DNA of 64,000 nucleotides from Caryophanales bacterium UBA6877 (GCA_002451465.1 DKCJ01000003.1:1-64000); one strand, 5' to 3'; shown: positions 26,626-36,247, counted from the first letter of the stretch. Numbers and translations: made by a program. Notes: generated from the letters alone by a model not told the origin.

Positions 26626-28571
26626 TATTTTTTAACCTCCTTTATAAATGTATCGACTTCTTCGAAATTTATATGATCAATAATCCAATCTTTACGTAAA
26701 TCTGGATTATTGCCCATCAATATATTAACTTTTTTCTCGACTAAAAGCGGATCATCAATTGATATCCTCAAAAGTAATCTATGTTCAGGATTCATCGTTG
26801 TATAACTCAATTGTTCAGGATTCATTTCACCAAGACCTTTATATCTTGAAATCTTATATCCAGGACCAACGAGTTTTTTTGCTTCATCCAAATCTTTATC
26901 ATACCAAGCGAATTTTTCGATTTTTATATTACCTTTTTGATCTTCCTTAAATACTCTATACAAAGGTGGTACAGCCACATAAACCATGCCACTAGTAATT
27001 AAACTTTTCATATATAAATAGAAAAAAGTTAATAATAAAGTTTGTATATGTGCACCATCAGTATCAGCATCAGTCATAATAATGACTTTGCCATAATGAC
27101 TATCCTCAACATCAAATGATTGTCCAAAACCTGCACCTATAGTATTAACAATAGTTGAAATTTCTTCATTTTTTAAAATTCTATCAGCAGTCAATCCATA
27201 AGTATTTAAAGGTTTTCCTCTTAAAGGTAAAATAGCTTGAAACTTAGGATTTCGTCCTTTTTTTGCGTTTCCGCCAGCTGAATTACCTTCAACAATAAAT
27301 AGCTCATTTCTTTTATAATCTTTACTTGAACATGGTGTTAATTTATCACTTACAAGTGTTGCTTCGCGTAATTTTTTTGAAGTTGATCTAGCCTCACTTT
27401 TTGCTTTCCTTGCAGCTAATCTTGCATTTTGTGATGCAAAACATTTATTAATAAAGTTTACAGCAAAATCTTTGTTTTCATTCAAATAATAAGTAAATTT
27501 AGTGTAAACAAGATTTGAAACAACGGTTTGAGCTAATTGTGTTCCAAGTTTTCCCTTAGTTTGGCCCTCGAAAACATTAATAGATTGTGGTATTCTCAAA
27601 GAAATAATTGCTGTTAATCCTTCACGAATATCGGTACCATCTAATTTTTCTTTGTTTTTGCTCAAATTATTGTTTTCAATATAATCATTGACAGCTTTCG
27701 TTAAACCCATTCTAAAGCCAACTTCATGAGTTCCACCATCTCTAGTTCGAACATTATTTACGTAGCTAAAAATAGATTCAGTATAATCATTTTTACAATA
27801 TTGCATTGCAATTTCTACATGAATTTGACTTATAGTATCCTCAAAATCAATGGTATCATCAAGCTTTTCTTTATTTTGATTAAGAACATCAATATATTCT
27901 CTTAATCCATTTTCATAATAAAATTCCTCAGTCTTTTTAACTCTTTCATCAGTTAAAATAAATTTAACCTTTTTAAGTAAAAAAGCTTCTTCTTGTAAAT
28001 GGGATGCTATAGTGTCCCATTTAAATTCTGTAGTCGAAAATATTGTTGGATCTGGTTTAAAAGTAATAATCGTTCCATGTTTCAATGTTTTTCCTATTAC
28101 TTCTAAAGGCGTTTCTAATGAACCACCATTATGAAATCTAATGTGATATTGATAGCCATTATAAAAAACAACAACATCACAAAACGATGACAAAGCATTT
28201 GTAACAGAGCTACCAACACCATGCAAACCACCACTAGATTTATACGCATTATCGCTAAATTTTCCACCACTATGCAAAGTTGTAAAAATTAATTGTACAG
28301 CAGGCATGCCGGTTTGCTCATTAATATCACAAGGTATTCCTCTGCCTTCATCAGCAATAGATATACTTCCATCTTTATGAATTGTGACGCTTATTTTATC
28401 ACCAAATCCATTTAAAGCTTCATCAACAGAATTATCAACTATCTCCCAAACCAAATGATGTAACCCAACACTATTTGTGCTACCAATGTACATACCTGGC
28501 CTTTTTCTTACACCTTCTAAACCGGTTAAAAGTTCTATACTATTTGCATTATAATCTTTATTCGAAGTCAT
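26625..28571 (-). CDS. parE: DNA topoisomerase IV subunit B
   Basis: This 648-residue ATPase subunit of topo IV has GHKL ATP-binding motifs (EIVDNSVDEAL, DEGRGIP, GGLHGVGSSVTNALS), a transducer domain with QTKGKLG, and a TOPRIM domain with EGNSAGG and DADTDGAHI. ParE powers the strand passage performed by ParC. An in-frame TTG occurs 12 nt upstream, but the ATG at 28571 follows GAGG at proper distance. A TATAAT lies about 20 nt upstream, near the divergent plsY promoter. Confidence 0.95.
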   Translation of the reverse strand: MTSNKDYNANSIELLTGLEGVRKRPGMYIGSTNSVGLHHLVWEIVDNSVDEALNGFGDKISVTIHKDGSISIADEGRGIPCDINEQTGMPAVQLIFTTLHSGGKFSDNAYKSSGGLHGVGSSVTNALSSFCDVVVFYNGYQYHIRFHNGGSLETPLEVIGKTLKHGTIITFKPDPTIFSTTEFKWDTIASHLQEEAFLLKKVKFILTDERVKKTEEFYYENGLREYIDVLNQNKEKLDDTIDFEDTISQIHVEIAMQYCKNDYTESIFSYVNNVRTRDGGTHEVGFRMGLTKAVNDYIENNNLSKNKEKLDGTDIREGLTAIISLRIPQSINVFEGQTKGKLGTQLAQTVVSNLVYTKFTYYLNENKDFAVNFINKCFASQNARLAARKAKSEARSTSKKLREATLVSDKLTPCSSKDYKRNELFIVEGNSAGGNAKKGRNPKFQAILPLRGKPLNTYGLTADRILKNEEISTIVNTIGAGFGQSFDVEDSHYGKVIIMTDADTDGAHIQTLLLTFFYLYMKSLITSGMVYVAVPPLYRVFKEDQKGNIKIEKFAWYDKDLDEAKKLVGPGYKISRYKGLGEMNPEQLSYTTMNPEHRLLLRISIDDPLLVEKKVNILMGNNPDLRKDWIIDHINFEEVDTFIKEVKK

Positions 28572-28642
28572 TTTTTTCCTCAATCTCTAAAAATTATACA
28601 AGAAAGATTTATATATTTCTAGAATTAAAAAACTCTTTAATA

Positions 28643-28648
28643 TAAAAT
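28643..28648 (+). promoter_or_regulatory. -10-like box before plsY
   Basis: TAAAAT (overlapping TATAAA at 28641) ends 7 nt before the plsY ATG; no Shine-Dalgarno sequence. The parE promoter faces the other way in the same 84-bp gap, with TAGAAA and TATAAT separated by 17 nt on the minus strand. Confidence 0.4.
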
Positions 28649-28655
28649 ATCTAAC

Positions 28656-29408
28656 ATGAATTATTTCTACTGTTTTTTGGTTATTTTATTAAGTTCATTA
28701 TTTGGATACATGATAGGATCTATACCAAATTCTGTTATTATTGGAAAAGTCTTTTTCAAAAGAGATCCAAGATTAGAAGGAAGTAAAAATGCTGGCGGAA
28801 CAAATGCAGGAAGAATATTTGGAAAAAAAGTCGGCATAATCGTAATTACTTTAGATATTTTAAAAATTGTTATACCTTTTTTAATTACTTACTTTTTATT
28901 CACATATATTACTTTTTTCAAAGAAATACTCTTTTATAGCAATGATATAAATGCCTTTGGTAGAGGACTTACAATATCACAACTTGCTTATTGGATTACG
29001 CCATTGTTTGGAATTATCGGTCATTGTTTTAGTCCATATATTAAATTTAATGGAGGAAAAGCTGTTAGCTCATTCATTGGATTAGGGATTAGTTGCACAT
29101 GGATTGGCGCTATTTTATTCCCTTCAATATTCTTTTTCGGAATAAAAATCACCAAAAAAGTAAGTTTATCTTCTATAATATCCACTGCATTATTTACTTT
29201 AATTTCTTGGATAATTTATTTTATTTATATTATTTTTGGTGCAAAAATAGCTAATTATTTTATGTTTTTTGGCTATGGACCAGAAATTTGCATTTATTTT
29301 CCTCTTTTTACCACAATTAGTTTTATAATCGTTGTTGTTAGACACAAATCAAATATTAAGAGATTAATAACAGGTGAAGAACCTGATGCATATTGGCTTA
29401 AAAAATAA
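28656..29408 (+). CDS. plsY: Acyl-phosphate:glycerol-3-phosphate acyltransferase PlsY
   Basis: PlsY transfers the acyl group from acyl phosphate to glycerol 3-phosphate, the first step of phospholipid synthesis, with PlsX as partner. The 250-residue membrane protein has the family motifs GSIPNSVIIGKVF, GSKNAGGTNAGR and GHCFSPYIKFNGGKAV and several membrane helices. It is longer than many PlsY (about 200) because of an insertion around 75-105 and longer hydrophobic loops. It is divergent from parE, as is common in Bacilli. No ribosome-binding site is present and the start follows a -10-like box. Confidence 0.94.
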   Translation: MNYFYCFLVILLSSLFGYMIGSIPNSVIIGKVFFKRDPRLEGSKNAGGTNAGRIFGKKVGIIVITLDILKIVIPFLITYFLFTYITFFKEILFYSNDINAFGRGLTISQLAYWITPLFGIIGHCFSPYIKFNGGKAVSSFIGLGISCTWIGAILFPSIFFFGIKITKKVSLSSIISTALFTLISWIIYFIYIIFGAKIANYFMFFGYGPEICIYFPLFTTISFIIVVVRHKSNIKRLITGEEPDAYWLKK

Positions 29409-30040
29409 ATATTTTTAAATTTATTTAATTAGTTAAGATATAAAATAACTAATAATCTAATTTAATATGTCTAAACACTTAAAATAAGAACCAAAACCAA
29501 ACATGCCTTAAAAGTCACATATTAAAAAAATTAACAATAAACGCAAAATGATACTAAGAATCAAAAAATTATTTGATAAAACAAAAACGACGCTAATCAA
29601 ACATAGATTAACATTACCACTTTATTATTTAAACATGATAATATTATTTAAATTAAAAGAATATATTTACTAAGAGAAGATACATTTATAATACATTTCA
29701 AAAACTCTATTTTAAGAAGGAATTCTTATTGCATACATTCTATAACACGAAATAATCTCTTAAAAAAGAGTTTTTAATTTTTAGTTAAAAAACGATTCAA
29801 AAATATTATCTACTAGTAGTTATTTAGTATATTTATAGTAGTGTGTAATAATGAAAAAATAAATCCACAATTCAAAATTTATTCGATTATTATCGTATTT
29901 TTGATTGACATTTTTTTTGAAAATTTTTTTAACACAAATTCCATGAAGTTTTTTAGTTGATATAAAAACTACAAAAAAATAATCAACAAAAATTGATTTT
30001 GAAGTCGTATCTCCTTCCACCACTACACCTCTTTCACTAA
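29409..30040. other. 632-bp intergenic region without a recognised gene
   Basis: This is the longest gene-free stretch of the window. It contains a weak plus-strand hairpin (CTCTT, AAAA loop, AAGAG at 29757-29770) followed by TTTTT, which may end plsY transcripts; a palindrome CTACTAGTAG near 29811-29820; and a minus-strand hairpin of AATCAA/TTGATT arms (29981-29998) leading into T residues. Two small ORFs (29548-29673 plus; 29820-30056 minus) lack convincing features. The minus-strand sequence just after the yneF terminator, around 30005-30035, is locally G-rich, unlike the rest. I saw no tmRNA, RNase P, 6S or SRP RNA signature, but a small RNA cannot be excluded. Confidence 0.5.
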
Positions 30041-30069
30041 ATAAAAAACCACTCATAGAGTGGTTCGTA
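30041..30069 (-). terminator. Terminator of the rpmG-yneF operon
   Basis: On the minus strand AACCACTC, an ATA-type 3-nt loop and GAGTGGTT form an 8-bp stem (30047-30065) followed by TTTTTT. It lies about 20 nt after the yneF stop. Confidence 0.85.
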
Positions 30070-30088
30070 AATATCGAAATTACAAATT

Positions 30089-30313
30089 TTATTTTTGGTT
30101 CTTCATGCTATTCATGACAGCTCTTATTTGAGCTTCACTTGGTTTTCTGCCCATTTGCATAAACATAGCACGAATCATCTTTTCATTTATTGGAGGATTC
30201 TTCTCCATTTGTTTCTTAAATAAATATCTCGTAACAAAATAGCCAATAACTAATCCAGCAATTAAAGCTAAAGATAAATAAAGAACTAATAAACCAATGG
30301 ATAATTCAACCAT
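30089..30313 (-). CDS. UPF0154 membrane protein (YneF-like)
   Basis: This 74-residue protein matches the UPF0154/YneF family: one N-terminal transmembrane helix (about 5-27), then KKQMEKNPPINEKMIRAMF and MQMGRKPSEAQI, very close to the family signature KNPPINExMxRxMxMQMGxKPS. The family is widespread in Firmicutes and mollicutes; its function is unknown. Start and efp stop overlap by one base (TAATG), so it is translationally coupled to efp. Confidence 0.93.
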   Translation of the reverse strand: MVELSIGLLVLYLSLALIAGLVIGYFVTRYLFKKQMEKNPPINEKMIRAMFMQMGRKPSEAQIRAVMNSMKNQK

Positions 30314-30882
30314 TATTTATTTGCTCCTGTAGATCTTCCATCATATTCACCATTATCTGTTCTAACTTGAACGCTTTCGCCTTCTTCGATAAATAATGGG
30401 ACTCTAATTTTCCAACCTGTTTCGACAATTGCATCTTTCATAGCTTTATTAACTGTATCACCACGTACTGCAGGTTCACAATGTGTAATAGTTAAATCTA
30501 CTTTTGCAGGTAAATTGATACCTAAAATTTCATTTTCATATGATACAATCTCAACTTCTTGATTTGGTTTCAAGAAATGCATTTCCCATTCAAGTCTTTT
30601 TTTCTCAATATTGACTTGTTCAAATGTAGTTTGATCCATGAATACTAAAAAAGTTCCATCATCATACAAATAATTCATTTTTTTCTTATCAAGTCTAACA
30701 GTTTCAACTTGATATCCGCTATTAGCTGACATTTCAGTAATAGCACCACTTCTTACATCTTTAACCTTAATCTTAGCAACCATTTTTCTCATTGCTGTTT
30801 TATTAAGTAAAATATCTATAACTAATAATAATTTATTGTTATCAATAAAATAATTTCCTGGTCTTAATTCAGTTACGTTCAT
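30313..30882 (-). CDS. efp: Elongation factor P with non-canonical tip loop
   Basis: EF-P helps the ribosome make polyproline bonds. This 189-residue protein aligns without gaps to the three-domain EF-P fold: MNVTELRPGN start, VRSGAI in domain I, CEPAVRGDT and the domain III end VRTDNGEYDGR. The loop that reaches the peptidyl-transferase centre, KPGKG in Bacillus with a modified Lys32, reads KTAMR here, so the usual Lys position is Met31 and the Pro-Gly turn is gone. It therefore either works unmodified or uses a neighbouring Arg or Lys. A good AAGGAG site precedes the start. Confidence 0.92.
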   Translation of the reverse strand: MNVTELRPGNYFIDNNKLLLVIDILLNKTAMRKMVAKIKVKDVRSGAITEMSANSGYQVETVRLDKKKMNYLYDDGTFLVFMDQTTFEQVNIEKKRLEWEMHFLKPNQEVEIVSYENEILGINLPAKVDLTITHCEPAVRGDTVNKAMKDAIVETGWKIRVPLFIEEGESVQVRTDNGEYDGRSTGANK

Positions 30883-30898
30883 ATATATTCTCCTTATT

Positions 30899-31531
30899 TT
30901 ATTTTAAATATCTGTTTTCTTCCAATTCTTTTCCTAAAGTTGAAATATCACCATGTCCTGGATAAATAACTAATTTTGGATTAAGTTTTTTAATCTTTTC
31001 TAGTGATGTTTTTTGCATTCTCTTATTACTATGTGGGAGATCGCTTCTACCAATATCACCTTTAAATAAAGTGTCACCAGTAAATAAAGCATTTTCCTTT
31101 TCATATAAGAAACATACACTACCTAAAGTATGAAATGGTGTTTCAATTACTTTAAATAAGAATTTATTTTTAAAATTAATTTCATCACCATCTTCTAATC
31201 TATAAGGCTCGATATTTATAATTCCATTTTCACCCATCATAGCCGAACAATTTAACCTTGAATTAATTAAACATTCGCTATCCAATTCATCGATAAATAT
31301 GGTTGTATTAGGGTAATATTCAAGGAATTTAGTAATTCCTCTCATATGATCCCAATGCCCATGCGTTAATAAGATACCGCAACAACTTTTAAAATTCTCT
31401 TTTACATACTTAATGAGTTTGTTGTTTGTCGATCCTAAATCTATAACAACAAAATCACTACCATCACTTACAACATATGAATTTGCACTAAATTCATTAT
31501 TATCGTCATCGTATCTAAAAGTTTTAATCAT
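30899..31531 (-). CDS. Metallo-beta-lactamase-fold hydrolase (YqgX/GloB-like)
   Basis: This 210-residue soluble protein has the MBL zinc-binding set: THGHWDH (HxHxDH), a His in ETPFHTLGS, Asp in FTGDTLFKGDIGR and a final His in YPGHGD. It resembles YqgX-type hydroxyacylglutathione hydrolase-like proteins of Firmicutes; the physiological thioester is not known. It sits between rpmG (7-nt gap) and efp (16-nt gap) and is probably co-transcribed with both. Confidence 0.88.
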   Translation of the reverse strand: MIKTFRYDDDNNEFSANSYVVSDGSDFVVIDLGSTNNKLIKYVKENFKSCCGILLTHGHWDHMRGITKFLEYYPNTTIFIDELDSECLINSRLNCSAMMGENGIINIEPYRLEDGDEINFKNKFLFKVIETPFHTLGSVCFLYEKENALFTGDTLFKGDIGRSDLPHSNKRMQKTSLEKIKKLNPKLVIYPGHGDISTLGKELEENRYLK

Positions 31532-31538
31532 CTAAAAT

Positions 31539-31691
31539 TTACTTCTTTTCTTTATGTAATGTCATTTTCTTGCAACGTGGACAATATTTCTTCTTTTCAA
31601 CTCTATCTGGATTATTTTTTTTGTTCTTGTTGTCAAGATAATTCTCTTCACCACAAACTGTACATTTTAATAAAAAACTATCTCTTGCCAT
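31539..31691 (-). CDS. rpmG: 50S ribosomal protein L33
   Basis: This short gene encodes 50 residues beginning [14 protein letters not shown] and ending [15 protein letters not shown]. The two CxxC pairs (CTVC and CPRC) define the zinc-binding form of L33; the middle has [23 protein letters not shown] lies upstream of the ATG. It is divergent from ispG and is the first gene of rpmG-MBL-efp-yneF. Confidence 0.95.
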   Translation of the reverse strand: MARDSFLLKCTVCGEENYLDNKNKKNNPDRVEKKKYCPRCKKMTLHKEKK

Positions 31692-31771
31692 AATAAAAAC
31701 TTCCTTTCTTTATGCCATATGAATATATCACAAAATTAGCAAAAAATCTATATAAAATACATATAATAATG

Positions 31772-31777
31772 TATAAT
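31772..31777 (+). promoter_or_regulatory. -10 box (TATAAT) 9 nt before ispG
   Basis: Perfect TATAAT with a 9-nt gap to the ATG at 31787 and no Shine-Dalgarno sequence, implying a leaderless or nearly leaderless mRNA. Confidence 0.5.
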
Positions 31778-31786
31778 GTTGATTAC

Positions 31787-32830
31787 ATGTTTAAACGAAA
31801 TCAAACTAAACTCATACGGAATAAATCATTATCTTTTGGAGGAACTGAAGATGTACTCATTCAATCCATGTGTACTTTTAAAACTTCAAATATTAACGAA
31901 ATAATAAAACAAATTAACCTCTGTGCTAAACATGGAGCAAACCTTATGCGCGTAAGCATTCTAGATAAAGAAGACGCAAATGCAATTAAGGTTATTAAAT
32001 CAAAAATAAAAATACCTTTAGTGGCCGACATACATTATGATTATAATCTTGCATTACTCGCAATGGACAGTGGAGTCGATAAAATAAGAATTAATCCAGG
32101 AAATTTAAATAATAAAAATGAAATAATAAAAATAATTGAAAAAGCTAAAGAAAAAGATGTAATTATAAGAATTGGTGTAAACCTAGGTTCTATAGAAACA
32201 AACACTAACGAGGAAGAAACTCATTTATTGGTTGAAAAAGCTTTAGAATACATTAAATTTTTTGAAGAAAATTCTTTTTATAAAATTATTGTTAGCCTAA
32301 AAAGTTCTGATCCAATAATAACAAAACAGGCAAATGAACTTTTTGCTTCACTATCAAACTATCCTTTACATATTGGCGTTACAGAGTCTGGTTACGATGA
32401 AATTGGAATAATTAGGTCTGTTGCCGGACTTTCGCCACTACTCATAAATGGAATTGGAAACACTATTAGAATTTCTTTAACAAAAAATCCATTAAAAGAA
32501 ATTGAAACCTGCAAACGTTTATTGCATGATTTGAATTTATATAAAAATTATCCAACTATTATTTCTTGCCCAACATGCGGAAGATGTAAAGTTCAAAATA
32601 CAAAAGAAATAGCAAAAAAAGTCTTTAATTTTTGCATTAAAAATAAAAAATATATAAAAGTTGCTATTATGGGTTGTATTGTAAATGGCATCGGCGAAGG
32701 CAAAAATGCCGATATTGGAATTGCTGGCGCAAATGGCAAATTTATAATATTTAAAAAAGGTCAACAAATTAAAGTTGTTGACCAAGAAAATGTTTTAGAT
32801 GAATTTTATAAAATAATCTTAGAATTCTAA
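31787..32830 (+). CDS. ispG: 4-hydroxy-3-methylbut-2-enyl-diphosphate synthase (IspG)
   Basis: IspG carries out the reductive ring-opening step of the MEP isoprenoid pathway. The protein has the N-terminal TIM-barrel segments (GANLMRVSILDKEDA, ADIHYDYNLALLA, IRINPGNL) and the C-terminal iron-sulfur domain with CPTCGRCK and MGCIVNGIGEGKNADIGIAG, whose cysteines hold a 4Fe-4S cluster. The frame is open from 31712, but the ATG at 31787 begins MFKRNQTKLIRNKSLSFGG like family members (347 residues). The stop overlaps the convergent nfo stop. An MEP enzyme argues against an extremely reduced mycoplasma. Confidence 0.94.
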   Translation: MFKRNQTKLIRNKSLSFGGTEDVLIQSMCTFKTSNINEIIKQINLCAKHGANLMRVSILDKEDANAIKVIKSKIKIPLVADIHYDYNLALLAMDSGVDKIRINPGNLNNKNEIIKIIEKAKEKDVIIRIGVNLGSIETNTNEEETHLLVEKALEYIKFFEENSFYKIIVSLKSSDPIITKQANELFASLSNYPLHIGVTESGYDEIGIIRSVAGLSPLLINGIGNTIRISLTKNPLKEIETCKRLLHDLNLYKNYPTIISCPTCGRCKVQNTKEIAKKVFNFCIKNKKYIKVAIMGCIVNGIGEGKNADIGIAGANGKFIIFKKGQQIKVVDQENVLDEFYKIILEF

Positions 32831-33708
32831 AAAAATTCTTCTTTTAATAAAGGATTAAATTTCTTAGATCTAATCATTTTTATTTCAGATTTATATGGTG
32901 CAAATCCATTTATAAATGGTGTTTCAAGTATTTTAGGAATAGAAATTAACTTAGGTTCATAAACATATTGTAGCAATACATCAAAACCTATTGTTCCAAA
33001 GCCAATGTTTTCATGTCTATCTTTATGGGAATTAATTGGATTTTTACTATCATTTAAGTGTATAACAAGTAATTTTTTCAATCCAATTTTCTTGTCGAAT
33101 TCATCCAAAATAAAATTTATATTTGATAAGTCATATCCTGAATCATTAACATGGCATGTGTCAAAACATACACCAAGTCTGTCACCAAAACGAGATTTAT
33201 TAATTATTGAAGCTAACTCATCGAAATTTTTGCCTATTTCACTTCCTTTTCCAGACATAGTTTCTAAAGCTATCTTCACATTATTATTAGCTTTTTCAAT
33301 TGCTTCATCAAGACCAGAAACTAAAGCATTTAATGACTCATTGTAATCTAAGCCAAGAGTGGCGCCAGGATGTAATACCAATATATTTGCACCAAACGCT
33401 TCTGTTCTTTTTAACTCATTAATCAATAAATTTACAGAAAATTCATGCTTTTTTGCATCAATATTAGCTAAATTAACAATATATGGAGCATGAACTACAA
33501 TTTTATTTAAATTAATTTTATTTTTTAAAAGTAATTTTTTGCCTTCCTCAATATGGCATTTATCAAGAGGAACCCTAATCGAATTTTGAGGTGCACCAGT
33601 ATAAAACATAAAGGTATTTTCACCATATTCAATAGCTTTAAGTGCTGTTTCTTCAAAATAATTAGGCGAACACATATTTATATGTGAGCCAATTAAAACA
33701 TCATCCAT
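32827..33708 (-). CDS. nfo: Endonuclease IV
   Basis: This 293-residue AP endonuclease cuts DNA at abasic sites. It is a TIM barrel with three zinc ions; conserved pieces are GSHINM at the start, VVHAPYIVNLAN, LVLHPGATLG, IALETMSGKG, GVCFDTCHVNDSGYD, VIHLNDSKNP and DRHENIGFG. Length is typical. It overlaps cshB by 8 nt, and the cshB-nfo pair is conserved in Bacillus (yqfR-yqfS). Confidence 0.96.
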   Translation of the reverse strand: MDDVLIGSHINMCSPNYFEETALKAIEYGENTFMFYTGAPQNSIRVPLDKCHIEEGKKLLLKNKINLNKIVVHAPYIVNLANIDAKKHEFSVNLLINELKRTEAFGANILVLHPGATLGLDYNESLNALVSGLDEAIEKANNNVKIALETMSGKGSEIGKNFDELASIINKSRFGDRLGVCFDTCHVNDSGYDLSNINFILDEFDKKIGLKKLLVIHLNDSKNPINSHKDRHENIGFGTIGFDVLLQYVYEPKLISIPKILETPFINGFAPYKSEIKMIRSKKFNPLLKEEFF

Positions 33709-35056
33709 TATTCTTTCCTTCTTTACGATAACGTTCTGTCATCTGTCTACGAATATCCTTTTTAATAATCTCTCGTTTATGCTTTTGACGGACTTTTTTG
33801 ACCGCTAATCGGACTTTCTTTTTGTATCCAGGTTTAACACCTTCACTTCTCGCTTCAAAAACAGCTTTTTTAATGTCTTTTTCTAAATCTTCGTTTAATT
33901 TTTTATGTTTCTTGGACTCTGTCTTAACAATTGGTTTATCTTCTATTAAAGAATTGTCACCAAACTTTAAATATTTAAAATTAATACCGGCATCAAGTAA
34001 TTTTTGGACTTTCTTTAAATGATCTGAATCATAAAAAACATAAGAATTACCAGTTTTATAATTTCTACCACATCTACCAGCTCTATGATAATAATATTCT
34101 AAATTATTTGGCAAATCTATCGACAAAACATCACTTACATTTTCTATATCAAGTCCACGACTAGCAATATCAGTACAAACAATAATTTCAAATTCATCGT
34201 TTTTAATCCGTCTAAGCATTGATTTTCGTTCACGAGGTTGAAGTTCTCCACTCAATATTCCGCATTTAAATTTTTTAGAACATAAAAAATCATACAGATC
34301 ACGTGTTTCGCTTTGAGAATTTGTGAAAATCATCAGTAAATAACATTTTTTAAATTTAATAAATTTTTCAACACAAGTTTTTATATTTGCATGACGTGTA
34401 TTTATTAAATAATGAGTTACTGTCGAAGATGTTGGACATTTTTGATTTACAGTAAGAACATAATCAGCCGAGATATATTTCTTTAAAAATTGCTCAACAC
34501 CTTTATTAATTGTTGCACTAAAAACTTCAATTTGAGGTTCACCTGATTTTTTAATAATATCATCGATATCATCAATAAAATTTCCATCAATAAACATATC
34601 AGCTTCATCAAGAACTATAGTTTTTATATCACAAATTTGTTCATTAAAAGCTTGTTTCAAATAGTTTAATCTACCAGGGGTTGCAACAATTATCTGACAA
34701 CCATTTCTTATCGACTCTAAGTCTCTTTTTTGTTCTTCACCACTAATAAAAATTTTACAATTTAAAAAAGGAAGGTATTTTTTAAAATCCATAATAAAAT
34801 CGTATGTTTGTTTGGCTAATTCTCTTGTTGGATCAATTATAAGAACCTGAATTTTATTATTAAAAACTAAATTATTTAAGATTGGTACTATAAAAGCATG
34901 CGATTTACCTGTCCCTGTCTCACTTTTTGCAATTATATTTTCATTTTTTAATGCTTTTGGAATAACTAAATCTTGTATTGGCGTAGCATTAATATAGCCT
35001 TGCTTATACAATGCTTCAACTATAACTGGTTTAAGATTAAACGAACTAAATTTCAT
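33701..35056 (-). CDS. cshB: DEAD-box RNA helicase (CshB-like)
   Basis: This 451-residue DEAD-box helicase has all core motifs: Q motif (ATPIQDLVIP), Walker A SETGTGKS, Ia DPTRELAKQ, II DEAD, III FSAT, IV/V region CTDIASRGLDI and VI YYHRAGRCGR. A basic C-terminal tail (about 375-451, many Lys/Arg) probably binds RNA. The position before nfo matches CshB, a cold-shock and ribosome-assembly helicase. AAGGA precedes the ATG. Confidence 0.92.
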   Translation of the reverse strand: MKFSSFNLKPVIVEALYKQGYINATPIQDLVIPKALKNENIIAKSETGTGKSHAFIVPILNNLVFNNKIQVLIIDPTRELAKQTYDFIMDFKKYLPFLNCKIFISGEEQKRDLESIRNGCQIIVATPGRLNYLKQAFNEQICDIKTIVLDEADMFIDGNFIDDIDDIIKKSGEPQIEVFSATINKGVEQFLKKYISADYVLTVNQKCPTSSTVTHYLINTRHANIKTCVEKFIKFKKCYLLMIFTNSQSETRDLYDFLCSKKFKCGILSGELQPRERKSMLRRIKNDEFEIIVCTDIASRGLDIENVSDVLSIDLPNNLEYYYHRAGRCGRNYKTGNSYVFYDSDHLKKVQKLLDAGINFKYLKFGDNSLIEDKPIVKTESKKHKKLNEDLEKDIKKAVFEARSEGVKPGYKKKVRLAVKKVRQKHKREIIKKDIRRQMTERYRKEGKNNG

Positions 35057-35098
35057 AACACATTCCTTACTATTTTCATACTAAATATACACTATTAA

Positions 35099-36247
35099 CT
35101 AACTTTGGTCAAAATGAATATATTTTGGATCGATAGATAATTCTTTACAAAAAATTTTAAGTTTTTTAATTGATTTTACTTCAATTTGTCTAATACGTTC
35201 TCTAGTTACACCTAGAATTTGACCAACTTCTTCAAGAGTTTTTGATTTACCGTCATCAATTCCATACCTTAATCTTATAACTAAAGCTTCCCTTTTATTA
35301 AGTTTTCCAATAACTTTATCTAACAACTCTTTAATATCATTTTGATTAGCATATTGTACAGGAGAAATTGATTTTTTATCAGTAATAAAATCAATATTAG
35401 TACTTTCTTCACTATCACCTTTTGGAGCATCAAGATAGGTTATATTTTTATTATAATTAGCATAAGTTAATGCTTCTCTGATTTTTTTAATACTAATCGA
35501 ACTATCATTCATTTTGCTGAAAATCTCTTGTTCATTTGGTTCTCTTCCTAATTCTTGGAACAATTGATATTTAATTTTATTTATTTTACTAATTCGCTCA
35601 CTAACATGAACTGGCGTACGAATCATACTTTTTTTATCAGCAATTGCTCTTGTTATAGCTTGTCTAATCCACCAAGTAGCATATGTAGAAAATTTATTTC
35701 CTTTAGAAGCATCAAATTTATAAACAGCCTTAATTAATCCAAGATTACCCTCCTGAATTAAATCAGACATATCTAAACCTCTATTTAAATAATGTTTTGC
35801 AACAGAAACACACAATCTTAAATTATGATTAACTAATTTATTCACTGCATTTTTATCACCATTTTTAACCAACTCTGCAAGTTTTCTTTCTTCTTCCTGT
35901 GTTAATAATGAATATTGACCTATTTTTTTATAATAACTTTTAACAATATCATTACTATATTTACTATCTAAATTATCGCATTTAACATCTTCATAATCAC
36001 AATCTAATATTTTAAATCCATCAACTTTTATCCTCGAAAGAATAAATTCGATATTATCTTCAGAAAGATCATATTTAAAAATTTCATCATAAAATTTATT
36101 TATATCAATATTTTTCGTATCTCTACATAAATTTTCTATTGATTCAATAATATGATTTAGAGTTGCAGTTTCATGAATAGACCTATCAATATTCAAATTA
36201 GTTTTGATTTTTATTTTTTTATTTAACAAAATACAATATACTCCCAC
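35099..36247 (-). CDS. Second RpoD-like (group 1/2) sigma-70 factor
   Basis: This 382-residue protein is a full sigma-70 paralogue of the rpoD product encoded 0.8 kb upstream. It keeps a region 1.1-like N-terminus ([13 protein letters not shown]), region 2 ([38 protein letters not shown]), region 3 and region 4.2 ([20 protein letters not shown]). Residues that read the -10 and -35 elements appear the same as in RpoD, while the linker after region 2.4 differs ([15 protein letters not shown] versus [15 protein letters not shown]). It may overlap in promoter choice but respond to other signals. The start is uncertain: GTG at 36247 has TATAAT 5 nt upstream; TTG at 36229 would use GGGAG as ribosome-binding site. 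Confidence 0.9.
   Translation of the reverse strand: MGVYCILLNKKIKIKTNLNIDRSIHETATLNHIIESIENLCRDTKNIDINKFYDEIFKYDLSEDNIEFILSRIKVDGFKILDCDYEDVKCDNLDSKYSNDIVKSYYKKIGQYSLLTQEEERKLAELVKNGDKNAVNKLVNHNLRLCVSVAKHYLNRGLDMSDLIQEGNLGLIKAVYKFDASKGNKFSTYATWWIRQAITRAIADKKSMIRTPVHVSERISKINKIKYQLFQELGREPNEQEIFSKMNDSSISIKKIREALTYANYNKNITYLDAPKGDSEESTNIDFITDKKSISPVQYANQNDIKELLDKVIGKLNKREALVIRLRYGIDDGKSKTLEEVGQILGVTRERIRQIEVKSIKKLKIFCKELSIDPKYIHFDQS

Noticed and set aside
29548..29673. 41-residue plus-strand ORF in the long gap after plsY
   Set aside because: No ribosome-binding site or -10 box at leaderless distance and no recognisable motif; length is expected by chance.
29820..30056. 78-residue minus-strand ORF after yneF
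   Set aside because: Its ATG lies inside the yneF terminator stem, no ribosome-binding site precedes it, and the composition (Lys, Phe, Ile, Asn from A/T-rich DNA) shows no motif.
32820..32840. Bidirectional terminator between ispG and nfo
   Set aside because: The genes overlap at their stops and the local AGAATT/AATTCT pairing is only 6 A/T-rich base pairs, too weak to call.
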